DNA of 32,494 nt from contig JAJZJL010000048.1 of assembly GCA_021810145.1 (NCBI GenBank), positions 1-32,494 of the forward strand. Direction: 5' to 3'. This stretch comes from Planctomycetota bacterium. Its GTDB lineage: Bacteria; Planctomycetota; Phycisphaerae; WQYP01. Made by a program: the position numbers and the translations under genes. The first letter of the stretch is position 1, and every line of letters begins with the position of its first letter. The notes under the pieces were generated by a model. The model did not search any database and was not told the origin of the DNA. It was given only the letters and a program-made list of their open reading frames with translations. This document shows, in pieces, positions 16,819-25,800 of this stretch.

Positions 16819-17553
16819 ATGCAGGCGAAAGTGAATAGAGAGTTGATGGAGGGGCGAGAATTGTTAGCAGGACCCAATATGACCGAAGCAGTATCCCAGA
16901 GCGCAGGTGGCACGGAAAGTCCGGAAACTGGAGTATCTGCGTCAAATTCCGGGGCTTTGCCTGCAGTACCGCAGGATGTCAATCCCAATGGATCCGGTTC
17001 GCTCATCAGCGCTGATGGTGTTCGCAAATGGTTTGTTTTACACACCAAAAGCCGCCAGGAAAAGGTGGTTTGCGATTTTTTCCGGGAACGTCAAGTTGAA
17101 TGCCTTTTGCCGCTTGTGTCCAAAACCACTTACTACGGCAAACGTAAAGTTAAATCAGAGCTTCCCTTGTTTCCCGGCTATGTCTTTGTTCACAGCGGTA
17201 TTCAAGATGCTTATGCGGCTGACCGCACAAACCGCCTGGTACGCATTATTCCAGTTTTTGATCAAGCTAAAATCGCGGAAGAGCTTTTCAGCCTGACCCG
17301 CACGTTGGATGCGGATCAGCCGTTTGATCGCCATCCGCACCTTGTCGCGGGGGTGCGAGTTGAGGTAAAATCCGGTCCGCTCCAGGGTGTGCGGGGCGTA
17401 GTGGAAAGCCGACTGAAAATGGATCGCTTGGTTTTGCAGGTTGACATACTTGGCCAGGCCATCAGTGTTGAAGTAGATGCCGACCTGCTGGCAGTCCTTG
17501 AGGATGCGCCGATGGAGGCAGAAAATCCCAGAGACGGCATTCGGGCGGCGTAA
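16819..17553 (+). CDS. NusG-family specialised transcription antiterminator (RfaH/LoaP/UpxY-like)
   Basis: This paralogue of NusG travels with RNA polymerase through a specific long operon. After a 65-residue low-complexity N-terminus, the NGN domain begins at KWFVLHTKSRQEKVV and contains the conserved ELPLFPGYVFVH. A C-terminal KOW domain follows (VRVEVKSGPLQGVRGVVES). The order and spacing match UpxY/LoaP-type regulators that head polysaccharide loci. The ATG at 16819 has a weak site; an in-frame ATG at 16879 with AGGA at 6 bases is a good alternative start and would remove 20 residues of the extension. Its position directly after a structured leader and before the exosortase fits control of the downstream genes. 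Confidence 0.88.
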   Translation: MQAKVNRELMEGRELLAGPNMTEAVSQSAGGTESPETGVSASNSGALPAVPQDVNPNGSGSLISADGVRKWFVLHTKSRQEKVVCDFFRERQVECLLPLVSKTTYYGKRKVKSELPLFPGYVFVHSGIQDAYAADRTNRLVRIIPVFDQAKIAEELFSLTRTLDADQPFDRHPHLVAGVRVEVKSGPLQGVRGVVESRLKMDRLVLQVDILGQAISVEVDADLLAVLEDAPMEAENPRDGIRAA

Positions 17554-17650
17554 GCCAGCCGACATATAACCGCCGTCGCAAACTCGGGGAAGCCGTTCCC
17601 CTGATCCCTTCGCGCTAAAAATTGGCGCAAGCGACAATAGCGGAGCTTTG

Positions 17651-17663
17651 GTCAAAATTTGAC
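17651..17663. promoter_or_regulatory. perfect dyad GTCAAA-A-TTTGAC upstream of the exosortase
   Basis: The 13-base inverted repeat lies in the 194-base gap between the antiterminator and exosortase genes, and its right arm forms part of TTGACA (17659-17664), a perfect -35 hexamer. The matching -10 at 17 bases (CATCTA) is poor. It could be an operator over an internal promoter. Confidence 0.35.
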
Positions 17664-17747
17664 ATCAGCTAATAAGATTGTCATCTAAGCGAATGAATAT
17701 TCCGCCCGAACCCAGATTGAATCTTTAAAAGAGGCCAAACGAAAAAC

Positions 17748-18644
17748 GTGACCGCCGCAGTGACTGAAATGAATGCCGTTGCCCCCAAAGACCGCATTGG
17801 TCGTGGTTATCTCGTGGCCGCGGGAATACTGGTGCTGTTAACCATGCTGGTGCAGCACCGGGCCTGGCATGATGTGTTTGCAATTGCCATCAATGATCAG
17901 GATTCCAGCCATATATTGCTCGTGCCATTCCTGACGGCTTGGCTGATATTTGTCCGTCGCCTGCGCTGGCGTGAATGTCGCCTGACGGGCCGCTGGCTTG
18001 GGCCGGTGTTGCTGCTGCTTGGCGCTGCTACCAGCAATTTTGGGGTGGATCATGGTATGGCGGTCTTTTGGCATTTTGGCTCCTTGCTGATGGCCTTTGG
18101 CGCGGCCATCGCCGTGCTCGGCGTGGATATTGTCCGAAAATTTTTTCCAGCGTTTCTGATGCTGATGTTTCTTGTGCCGGTGCCGGCCACGGTCCGGCAG
18201 GCGATATCCGTTCCCCTGGAACATCTGTGTGCCCTGCTTAGTCAACAGATTCTGGAAATCGTGGGAGTAACGGTTTCCCGCGCCGGTAATGTGCTGATTG
18301 TTAATGGTGTAAAAGTGGAAATTGCCGAAGCCTGCGACGGAATGCGTATGGCCATTGCCCTTATGGTGCTTGTGGCCACCTTCACGCTGAGTATTCCGAT
18401 GAATCGTTGGGCCAGAGCTGTTTTTCTGATATTAAGCCCCGTGGTGGCGTTGCTGTGCAATATTATCCGTCTGGTTCCCACGGTGTGGGTCTTTGGCAAG
18501 TATCCGCATACAGCCGCCGAGAATTTTCATAATATTGCCGGCTGGCTTATGTTGCCGATTGCCTTTTTATTGTTCTGGGGTGTTTTGCGACTCTTACGCT
18601 GGGCGTCGGTTCCGGTAGCCCCCTTTGGCCTTGCCTATGATTAA
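17748..18644 (+). CDS. exosortase (membrane cysteine transpeptidase)
   Basis: This 298-residue integral membrane protein has about eight hydrophobic helices. The exosortase/archaeosortase catalytic residues are all present: the nucleophilic Cys in IAEACDGMRMA, the Arg in LLCNIIRLVPTVW and the His in AAENFHNIAGWLML. Exosortases cleave C-terminal PEP-CTERM-like sorting signals of secreted proteins and couple them to cell-surface polymers; they are nearly always encoded in exopolysaccharide loci such as this one. No protein in the window ends in a recognisable PEP-CTERM tail, so substrates are elsewhere. The start is GTG at 17748 with GAGG about 13 bases upstream; the ATG at 17769 is possible. 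Confidence 0.93.
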   Translation: MTAAVTEMNAVAPKDRIGRGYLVAAGILVLLTMLVQHRAWHDVFAIAINDQDSSHILLVPFLTAWLIFVRRLRWRECRLTGRWLGPVLLLLGAATSNFGVDHGMAVFWHFGSLLMAFGAAIAVLGVDIVRKFFPAFLMLMFLVPVPATVRQAISVPLEHLCALLSQQILEIVGVTVSRAGNVLIVNGVKVEIAEACDGMRMAIALMVLVATFTLSIPMNRWARAVFLILSPVVALLCNIIRLVPTVWVFGKYPHTAAENFHNIAGWLMLPIAFLLFWGVLRLLRWASVPVAPFGLAYD

Positions 18645-18693
18645 TCAAGTCAATTGCCCGAAGCGGGTAATGGCAAACCGCCATGGGGCTTGA
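18645..18693 (+). ncRNA. possible three-way-junction RNA structure after the exosortase stop codon
   Basis: TCAAGT (18645-18650) can pair with GCTTGA (18688-18693, one wobble) to enclose two hairpins: ATTGCCCG-AAG-CGGGTAAT (8 pairs with one G-U) and GGC-AAACC-GCC. It starts directly at the stop codon and precedes the -24/-12 site, so it could end or stabilise the upstream transcript. Confidence 0.3.
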
Positions 18694-18733
18694 CGAGGCG
18701 CCCGGTTTGCTCCGTTAGTGAGCCATGGGCATG

Positions 18734-18749
18734 TGGCACGTTGAGTGCA
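18734..18749 (+). promoter_or_regulatory. sigma-54-type (-24/-12) promoter upstream of epsI
   Basis: TGGCACG, four bases, then GTGCA matches the RpoN consensus TGGCACG-N4-TTGCA at every conserved position but one, with the essential GG and GC dinucleotides 10 bases apart. Transcription would start near 18761, giving a 170-base leader for epsI. Proteobacterial PEP-CTERM systems are linked to sigma-54 via PrsK/PrsR, which makes the match more credible. Confidence 0.5.
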
Positions 18750-18930
18750 TAGGAAGGCTCAGCAATGCAACAAATTCAAATGTCGTAACGGCACCGAACA
18801 TCGCGCAGCCTGGCGTTTGATCCTTCTCGGCCAACCCATGTTGTTTCACAAAGGACTCGGCACCGGGGGCATTTTCCGCTTTACAAATCGTCGTATTGCA
18901 CCGGCGATAAAACGGTTTCACTGGAATTTT

Positions 18931-19650
18931 ATGGTTTTAAGCAAACGTACAACCTCCTCCCGTTGTTCGGTCTGGTCTACCTGGGCACCCGCGGCGGCCT
19001 GCGTGATATTGCTGGCGGCCATTGAGGCTCGCGCGTATTTTGAAAAGCCTCCCAAGCAGGCGGGAGCGTATCTGGCTCATGTTCAGGCTCTGGCGGAACA
19101 GATGCCGAAGGTATTTGGTCATTGGATTGGCCGTGACGTCCCGTTGCCGCTTTCCGCGGTACATCTGCTGCAACCCAATGTGGATTTATGCCGCAATTTT
19201 ATCAACAGCAAGACCGGTGAACAGGCCACCTTAATGGTCATCGACTGCTCGGATACCCGCAATCTTTCCGGCCACTATCCGCCGAATTGTTATCCCGGCA
19301 ACGGTTGGATACTCGATAAATCAACGGCCAAAACCTGGGTGATTCAGAAAACGCCCATCACGGGCATGGAATACAAATTTCATCGCGGAGCGTTTGATAC
19401 TGAATCGCATATATACGTGGATGATTTCTTTATTATGCCGGACGGAAAATTTCTCGCCACTGAACGGGAATTTCTTCATGATTCCGGAAGTTTCAATGAA
19501 CGCGTTTTTGGGGCCGCGCAGGTGGAATTAACGCTGCCTGGCGACATGCTGCCCGCTGATCGCTTACAGGTATTTCATGATCTGATTGGCGCGAACTGGA
19601 AGCTCATAACTGCGATTTTACATGGGGTGTCCAATGAATCCTCAAAATGA
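18931..19650 (+). CDS. epsI: exosortase-associated protein EpsI (DUF3485)
   Basis: The start was set at the ATG at 18931, where the hydrophobic N-terminus begins (239 residues), since the track's 62-residue extension is not like the family and covers the leader. After one N-terminal membrane helix (APAAACVILLAAIEARAYF) the periplasmic domain contains VIDCSDTRNLSGHYPPNCY followed by PGNGW, the signature of EpsI, then further conserved strands with KFHRGAFD and VDDFFIMPDG. EpsI accompanies or is fused to exosortases; its biochemical role is unknown, but it is thought to act in the same surface-anchoring/export step. It overlaps the next gene by 17 bases, so translation is coupled. Confidence 0.88.
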   Translation: MVLSKRTTSSRCSVWSTWAPAAACVILLAAIEARAYFEKPPKQAGAYLAHVQALAEQMPKVFGHWIGRDVPLPLSAVHLLQPNVDLCRNFINSKTGEQATLMVIDCSDTRNLSGHYPPNCYPGNGWILDKSTAKTWVIQKTPITGMEYKFHRGAFDTESHIYVDDFFIMPDGKFLATEREFLHDSGSFNERVFGAAQVELTLPGDMLPADRLQVFHDLIGANWKLITAILHGVSNESSK

Positions 19651-22084
19651 CAATATGGATTACGTGCCAACGTCGCTTAGACCGGAAATGGTTCCCGGAC
19701 CCGTCCAGTTCTCCGATTCCGGCGAACCGATGGCCAATCCATTGCTGCTGATCCATCGGCTGCTGATTGGCCGCTACCACTGGGCCATTCTGCTGGGGCT
19801 GGTGCTTGCGACCATCGGCAGTGTGTTAACGTACAAGAGTATCAAGCTGGTTTACACCAGCACGGGACTCGTGCGTATTTTGCCGTATTTGCCCCGCATT
19901 CTGTATACAACATCGCAGAATGAAGCCATGCCCATGTTCAGTGCGTATATAAATTCTCAAACCGCGCTGATCATGAGTTCCCGCACCATTGATCTTGCCA
20001 TGCAGAATCCAAAATGGCAGGCCCTGCACCGTGGAATTGATGCCGCGGCCAAGGCTAAGTTCGCCTCGGAATTAACCGTTACGCATAAGCCTGGCAGTGA
20101 ATTAATTTACGTTGCGTATACCAGCAAAGATCCGGTCGTGGCGCAAATTGGTGCCAATGCGGTGATCGGTGCCTATCGTCAACTCTACAGCCATGGCGAT
20201 TCCGCCACACAGAGTCTGCAGATCAGCGCCCTGCGCGATCGCCAGACGGTTCTGCAGAATGAGTTGCAAAGTGATCAGGATCAGATTGCCACGCTTTCCA
20301 GCCAGTACGGTGCCGACGGTCTCGGGACGGTTTACAACTACAAGCTGGGCTTAATGGATGAACTTGATACCCAATGGCAGGAAGCCCGGATTGCCCTGGC
20401 TAAAGCCGGATCAGGCTCGGGCACCGGCAAAGGAAAAGGCGGTGCAACAAAAGTCGCGAAAGCGCCGCTGGCTCCCGTTTATGACCCGCAAATGGCTCAG
20501 TTTGAATTACAGGCGCTGGCTCTGAAAAAATCAATCAAGGAACTGGAACTTTCCGGCTTAGGCCCCAACAACCATCGCATCATGAACTTGCAATCCAGTT
20601 TGGATGCCCTGCGCGATGAAATGCGAAGTTATCAGGCCAGTTTATCTGGAAAGGGGCCTTCGTTGGCTCCAACCACCCCCGGAGGCCCCATGTCGCTGGC
20701 TTTGCTCAAGGCACGGGAGCACCAGTTGCGCCTTCTGTATGAGTCGGTCAAAGCTCAAACCCTTGATCTCGGTGGCGTATACGCCAAGGTGCAAAACCTC
20801 CAAACCCAAAGCCAGGACTTGCGTCAGCAGCTCAACACCATCAAATCACGCATGGATGCCATTAATATGGAATCCGCCACCGGCGGTCGCATCCGTGTTG
20901 AAAGTACCGGTAATTTTCCGGCTGCTCCAACCACTAAATCCCGCCATCTTCGTCTCGCCGCCGCTGCCGCCGCCGGACTTGGCGGAATAATCGTCGGGTT
21001 CGGTGTGATATTGCTGTGGGGTTTCCTGCACGGCAATCTTCGCTCCGTAGGCGATATGCAGATTACCACATTAAATTCCTATCGGGTTCTCGGGGCAGTT
21101 CCGCAGTTGCCGCCCAATGGCGTGGCCACGCCGCTGGAACTTGCGATTGGCGCACATAGCATTCACCGCATCCGCGGCTTATTGCAGGTTCGCCCCAACA
21201 TGGCCGGCAGTCAGGCTCTGGCCCTTACCAGTCCAACGGCCGGAACCGGAAAAACCAGCATGGTCCTGGCACTTGGAATGTCTTATGCCGCCTCCGGAAT
21301 GAAAACCCTGCTTATTGATGCCGATGTGGTTGGCGGACAATTGACCGATCGCATGGGCATTCTGCGCAGCCAGCGCCTCGGCGATGTGATGGTCAAGCAC
21401 AAAATGATCACACGTGATCAGCTCAAGGAAGCTCTGGCCGCGGCCGCCGAATCCAAGCGGCCGGTAGGCTCCGAATTGCTGAACCTCGGCTACATTGACC
21501 ATGAAATACTTGAGAAGGCCTTACACATGCAGCGTTTAAGCAAGCGCGGCCTGATGGATGCCGTTGCCGGCAAGCCGCTGGATGAATGTGTGGTGCATAC
21601 CAAAATTCAAAATCTGGATGTTCTGCCGCTGGGACGCACCAAGGCCCATCACGGTGCCCGCATGTCCCCGGCATCCATCCGGGCAATGCTGGCTCACGCC
21701 AAGGAACAATATGATATGGTGCTGGTGGATACCGGACCGGTATTGGGTTCTCTGGAATCCGCATTGCTGGCCAGCCAGGCCGACGGGGTTCTGATGGTTG
21801 TGGCCCGTGGTGAAAGCCGCAACCTCTCGGGCCGCGCCGCGGATTATCTGGCTTCGGTTGGAGCGCACCTGGAAGGTGTGGTATTTAACCGTGCCACCGA
21901 TCGCGATATGCAGCGGCAATCGTATAGTACATCGCTGGAAAGCTTTACCAGTACCGCGCCCTCCGCGGATAACGCGCTGGCTATTCAGAATGATACCGAT
22001 CGCCTCAAGCCGATGGTGCCGCTTGGCCCGCTGGCCATGGCGGTTGCGGCCTCATCCACAACACCGGATGAAGAAGAAAAATGA
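19634..22084 (+). CDS. Wzz/BY-kinase-like polysaccharide chain-length protein with an inserted MshEN-like domain
   Basis: This protein has 816 residues from the ATG at 19634 (GGGGTG upstream). A Wzz-type first helix lies near 51-67, then a coiled-coil periplasmic region, then a second helix near 437-466. The cytoplasmic ATPase has Walker A GTGKTS (Lys540), Walker A' LLIDADV (Asp562, Asp564) and Walker B VLVDTGP (Asp699). Between A' and the conserved RGLMDAVAGK, about 60 residues (578-637) are inserted that read like two GspE/MshE N-terminal repeats: RLGDVMVKHKMITRDQL, and VGSELLNLGYIDHEILEKAL. MshEN domains bind c-di-GMP. The C-terminal tail has only one Tyr rather than the Tyr-cluster of autokinases, so it may be an ATPase without tyrosine phosphorylation. 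Confidence 0.9.
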   Translation: MNPQNDNMDYVPTSLRPEMVPGPVQFSDSGEPMANPLLLIHRLLIGRYHWAILLGLVLATIGSVLTYKSIKLVYTSTGLVRILPYLPRILYTTSQNEAMPMFSAYINSQTALIMSSRTIDLAMQNPKWQALHRGIDAAAKAKFASELTVTHKPGSELIYVAYTSKDPVVAQIGANAVIGAYRQLYSHGDSATQSLQISALRDRQTVLQNELQSDQDQIATLSSQYGADGLGTVYNYKLGLMDELDTQWQEARIALAKAGSGSGTGKGKGGATKVAKAPLAPVYDPQMAQFELQALALKKSIKELELSGLGPNNHRIMNLQSSLDALRDEMRSYQASLSGKGPSLAPTTPGGPMSLALLKAREHQLRLLYESVKAQTLDLGGVYAKVQNLQTQSQDLRQQLNTIKSRMDAINMESATGGRIRVESTGNFPAAPTTKSRHLRLAAAAAAGLGGIIVGFGVILLWGFLHGNLRSVGDMQITTLNSYRVLGAVPQLPPNGVATPLELAIGAHSIHRIRGLLQVRPNMAGSQALALTSPTAGTGKTSMVLALGMSYAASGMKTLLIDADVVGGQLTDRMGILRSQRLGDVMVKHKMITRDQLKEALAAAAESKRPVGSELLNLGYIDHEILEKALHMQRLSKRGLMDAVAGKPLDECVVHTKIQNLDVLPLGRTKAHHGARMSPASIRAMLAHAKEQYDMVLVDTGPVLGSLESALLASQADGVLMVVARGESRNLSGRAADYLASVGAHLEGVVFNRATDRDMQRQSYSTSLESFTSTAPSADNALAIQNDTDRLKPMVPLGPLAMAVAASSTTPDEEEK

Positions 22085-22875
22085 CCTTCCCGGCGGAGCA
22101 AACTATGCTGGCATCATCTGAGTCCGCGGCTAATGCGCTGAGGGTCTGGGGATATTCCCCATCCGACCTGCATGATCTGTTCTGGCTGTCCAAAGAAGTG
22201 GCCATTGTGCGGCCCGGTTCCAGAGAGCCGATTTCGCCTGATGCCCGGCTGTTTCTGCTGATTCCGGAAGATAAATTATTCCGTCTGCATCTCCGATTTG
22301 TTCTTGATCAGTTGTTCTGGATTCCGCGGGCGATGTATCTCATTGGTCTTCATCCGCCGGCGCGACGTAAATCCGCGCAGAACCCTGAAACAAATATGAT
22401 GCCCCATGATCACAATCCTGAAACGCCAGACGCGATGACCGTTGGGCATTGCCCGTCAGTTACCGAACCAGCCGCCCGCCTGGCGCTTACCGCGCACCGG
22501 CCCATCGCGGACTACTGGCGTACCATCAGCCCAGCGGATAACGTATGGATGTCTTTGCGAAGGCAATATCCGGATTTCGGTTCGATCAAAGTACCCGGAA
22601 TTGCCTATGCCGCCCACGGTTGTCAGGCTATGAATTATCTTCAGGCGTTGACACGGGACTGGCCCGATCCGGAAACGGCTATTGCCGGTATCACCCGTTT
22701 GGCGCATCGCGTGCACGGACCAAAAGGTTTTGATATGTCCATGTTGAAAAATCACACGCGCCCTCTCTGGATCGGCAAGGGCTGTAACGGCGCCGCTGCG
22801 GATCTCACCGCTACGGTACTGCCGGATGTTGTACCCGTCATGATTCCAACTGCTTCCAATATCGGGAGGAAATGA
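22081..22875 (+). CDS. unknown protein of the exosortase/polysaccharide locus
   Basis: This 264-residue protein begins inside the ATGA overlap with the chain-length gene and ends in a TGATG junction with the TPR gene, so it is surely translated. I do not recognise a family. Residues 20-95 form a compact segment (RVWGYSPSDLHDLFWLSKEV, VRPGSREPISPDARLFLLIP) with many aromatics. A His/Pro/Asn-rich linker follows near 105-125, then a second segment around 140-260 with DYWRTISPADNVWMSLRRQY and IGKGCNGAAADL. There is no signal peptide or membrane helix, so it is presumably cytoplasmic and may partner the kinase-like domain. The two segments could be two domains. Confidence 0.75.
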   Translation: MTFPAEQTMLASSESAANALRVWGYSPSDLHDLFWLSKEVAIVRPGSREPISPDARLFLLIPEDKLFRLHLRFVLDQLFWIPRAMYLIGLHPPARRKSAQNPETNMMPHDHNPETPDAMTVGHCPSVTEPAARLALTAHRPIADYWRTISPADNVWMSLRRQYPDFGSIKVPGIAYAAHGCQAMNYLQALTRDWPDPETAIAGITRLAHRVHGPKGFDMSMLKNHTRPLWIGKGCNGAAADLTATVLPDVVPVMIPTASNIGRK

Positions 22876-25800
22876 TGAATTCACGGCAACGCATGAAACG
22901 CCGCCTGCTGATACTCGCGGGTGTTATTCTGGCCCTGGTCGTACTTGGCGGGGCTTTGGTGATATACCGCAAGCACCGCATTCATGAGCATTTCCTGCAG
23001 CTCCGTGCCCAGGGACTGGCGGCTGTAAAGGCCAAAAAATATGAACTGGCGCTGGGGGATCTCGGGGCCTATCTTGGACAGGACCCCACCGATCTGCGCT
23101 CATTGGAAGGTTATGCCGCCGCAAGCCTGAAAGTGCCGCAGCCCGGCGGGAAAAATCTGTATCAGGCGGCCTCCGTTATCAAGCAGATTCTTTATCAAAA
23201 GCCCGACGATCTTTACTATCAGCAGAAACTTGTGAAATTGCTGGCTGAACTGAATTACAATGTGGAATGTGTAGCCTTGGCTCATCAGATACTGGCCAAA
23301 AATCCGGGCAATCTGCCGGCGCTGGAATCGGAAGCGCAAGCCTATGGCCGGTTGCGAAAATTCCGACGCGCTTTTGCCGCCGCCGATAAGGCGTTCCAGT
23401 TGTCGCCGGATCGTATTCAAAACGGCTTTCTCGCCTTGGATATGCTCTATCAGCGGCAGTTGCCGGCCGGAACTCTGACCAACTGGGCGGGAAAATTTCT
23501 GGCCAAGGCACCCGCCAATCCGGTGTATCAGGTGCTTGGAAGTGCCGCCGCCGCTTTGGCCGGTCACCCGGATAACGCCAAACGGCTGGCCCTTAAAGCT
23601 GCGGCCAATGCCAATCTTCCGGACTCGGTTATTCTTCCGCTGGAGCGGCAGCTGGATTCCCTGCGACTTTATACGCAGGCCACGCTGGTGCTCGAACACG
23701 CCGTTCGCCACGGCGCATCAATTCCCGTCCAGGAAGCGTTATGCGAACGACTCTATCAGCAGGGTAATGACGGCGCGGTGCTGAAACTTACGGCGACAAA
23801 ATCCACCGGCCATCCTCTGCTTCTGGCGTACCGGGCGCGATCGTTGCTGCGCCTGGATCATCCGCGCCGCGCGGCCCGGATTATGCAATTGCTCAAGGCC
23901 ATTAAATCGCCGGTTGCCGGCCAATGGTATGCCGTGCTGAATTTGCGGTTACATCCAGACGTGTCTGATCTTGCACGGATGAAAATTCTTCGCACGGCCG
24001 CCTCCACCTTTCCGGGACAGGCTTACTTTGTTGATCTGCTGGGCACCGGTTATCAGCATGTTGGTGAATTGGAACTGGCATTGATTCAATGGCAAAACGC
24101 CGCGCGCCTGGCCCCAACCTGGCCGGAACCCATTTTGCATCTGGCCATGGGGTTGGTGCGGGCCGGGCACCTCAAGGCCGCGCAAATGCTTTTGAAACAT
24201 GCCGCACAATTGGCTCCGGATAACAGGCGGGTACTCATTGATCAGGTGCGTCTGCTGGCCATGACCACTGCCATAAACAAACCTGCTCGTGTGGAAGCTT
24301 TACTGCATGCTATAGAGAATCTGCAGCGGGAAATCCCCGGAAAGCCAGTTCTGTTATCCGAACACATTCGCTGTTTGATGGCCTTGAAACAACCGGCCGC
24401 CGCACGCCAGTTAATCGCCGCCGCCCTGGCTGCCAGGCCGCCTCACAAACTATCGACACTTCTAGGGTTATATGCCGTCAATCGGGTCGGCAAACTGGGC
24501 ATGGGACAAACCATTTTGGCCGCTGCCGCAAAAACCTATGGTCTGCGCCCGCGCATCGCCTTGGCGTATGCGGGTCGATTGCTGCAGGCCAAGCACCCCA
24601 GGCAGGCGTTGACGTATCTGCAATCGCACCGCCGGACAACCGGTGCTTTGGCTCCGCAATGGGATTTGGCCATGGCGGAATTTCTCTCGGCCACAAAAAA
24701 TTCTGCCGCTCCCAAAGCCTGGAAAAAAGCGGCCACCGCCGATCCCACCAACGCCCATGCCCAATGGCTGGCATTGTCCGTGCCGGGCCTGCAATCAGAT
24801 CGCCGATTTATTCTCAGCACCTTTTCCAATCTGCAGGCCATTATCGGCAGCCGCGGTTTTTCCTGGAAAATGGCTAAGGCCGGCTGGCTGATTAATCACA
24901 GTGCCGGAAAAAAGGACCTTCTGGCCGCCCGAAAATTGCTGACGCAAACCATTCGCACCTCACCGGATGTGCTGCTGCCGCACCTGCTGCTGGCGCAAAT
25001 TGACCTGAAAAATTCCGATAAGGTTGACGCGATCAGTCAACTTCAGGTGGCGGCCGCACTGGCTCCGCAAAATGCCGGTGTGGCACTGCAACTCGCTCAG
25101 TTGTATCAAAGTGAAGGCGACAGTGAGCATGCCCGGCAGTATCTTCAACAGGTGGCCAGTTCACCCATTGCGACGCCCGCCCAGCAACGGCAGGCGGCCG
25201 CTTTATTCGTCGCCGATGGGCAAGCCAGCAAGGCAATTGACTTATTGCGACGTTCCCAGGGTGCTGGAAAATCCAACCCCGGTGATAATCTGATCCTTGC
25301 GGAACTCTATCAGCAGGAAGGCGATAGTAAGGCGGCTGCCCAACTGTATGATCAATTGCTGAAAACCCCGAACGCTCCAATTATCGCCGCCGCCAGCCGG
25401 TTTTATGCCCAGCATGGCCAACGTGGCAAAGCGCTGCGGATTCTGGCATTGCTGAAGAATCTGAAACTCACCCCCGGAATCGCCGATGTGATTTACGGTG
25501 ATTATTATGCCGATTCCGGTAAGGCCAAAAAGGCCCTTGCCGCATATCAGGCCGCCGTTGCCGCCGCACCGCGGAATCAAGTCGCCTGGTATCGGCTGCT
25601 GGCTTTGAACATTCGCCTCGGAGAATTTAAAGCGGTAAAGGAGACAATCCAGTCCGCTGTTGCCGCTCTGCCGGATGACAAAACCCTGGCTTTTGTGAAA
25701 GATAATCTCGGAACCATTAACCCGCTTATTAACAATGTAGTACTGCGGCCGCTGGCGGTGGCGCTGTTGGCGGATCCGCCTGTGCCATCCGCACAGAATG

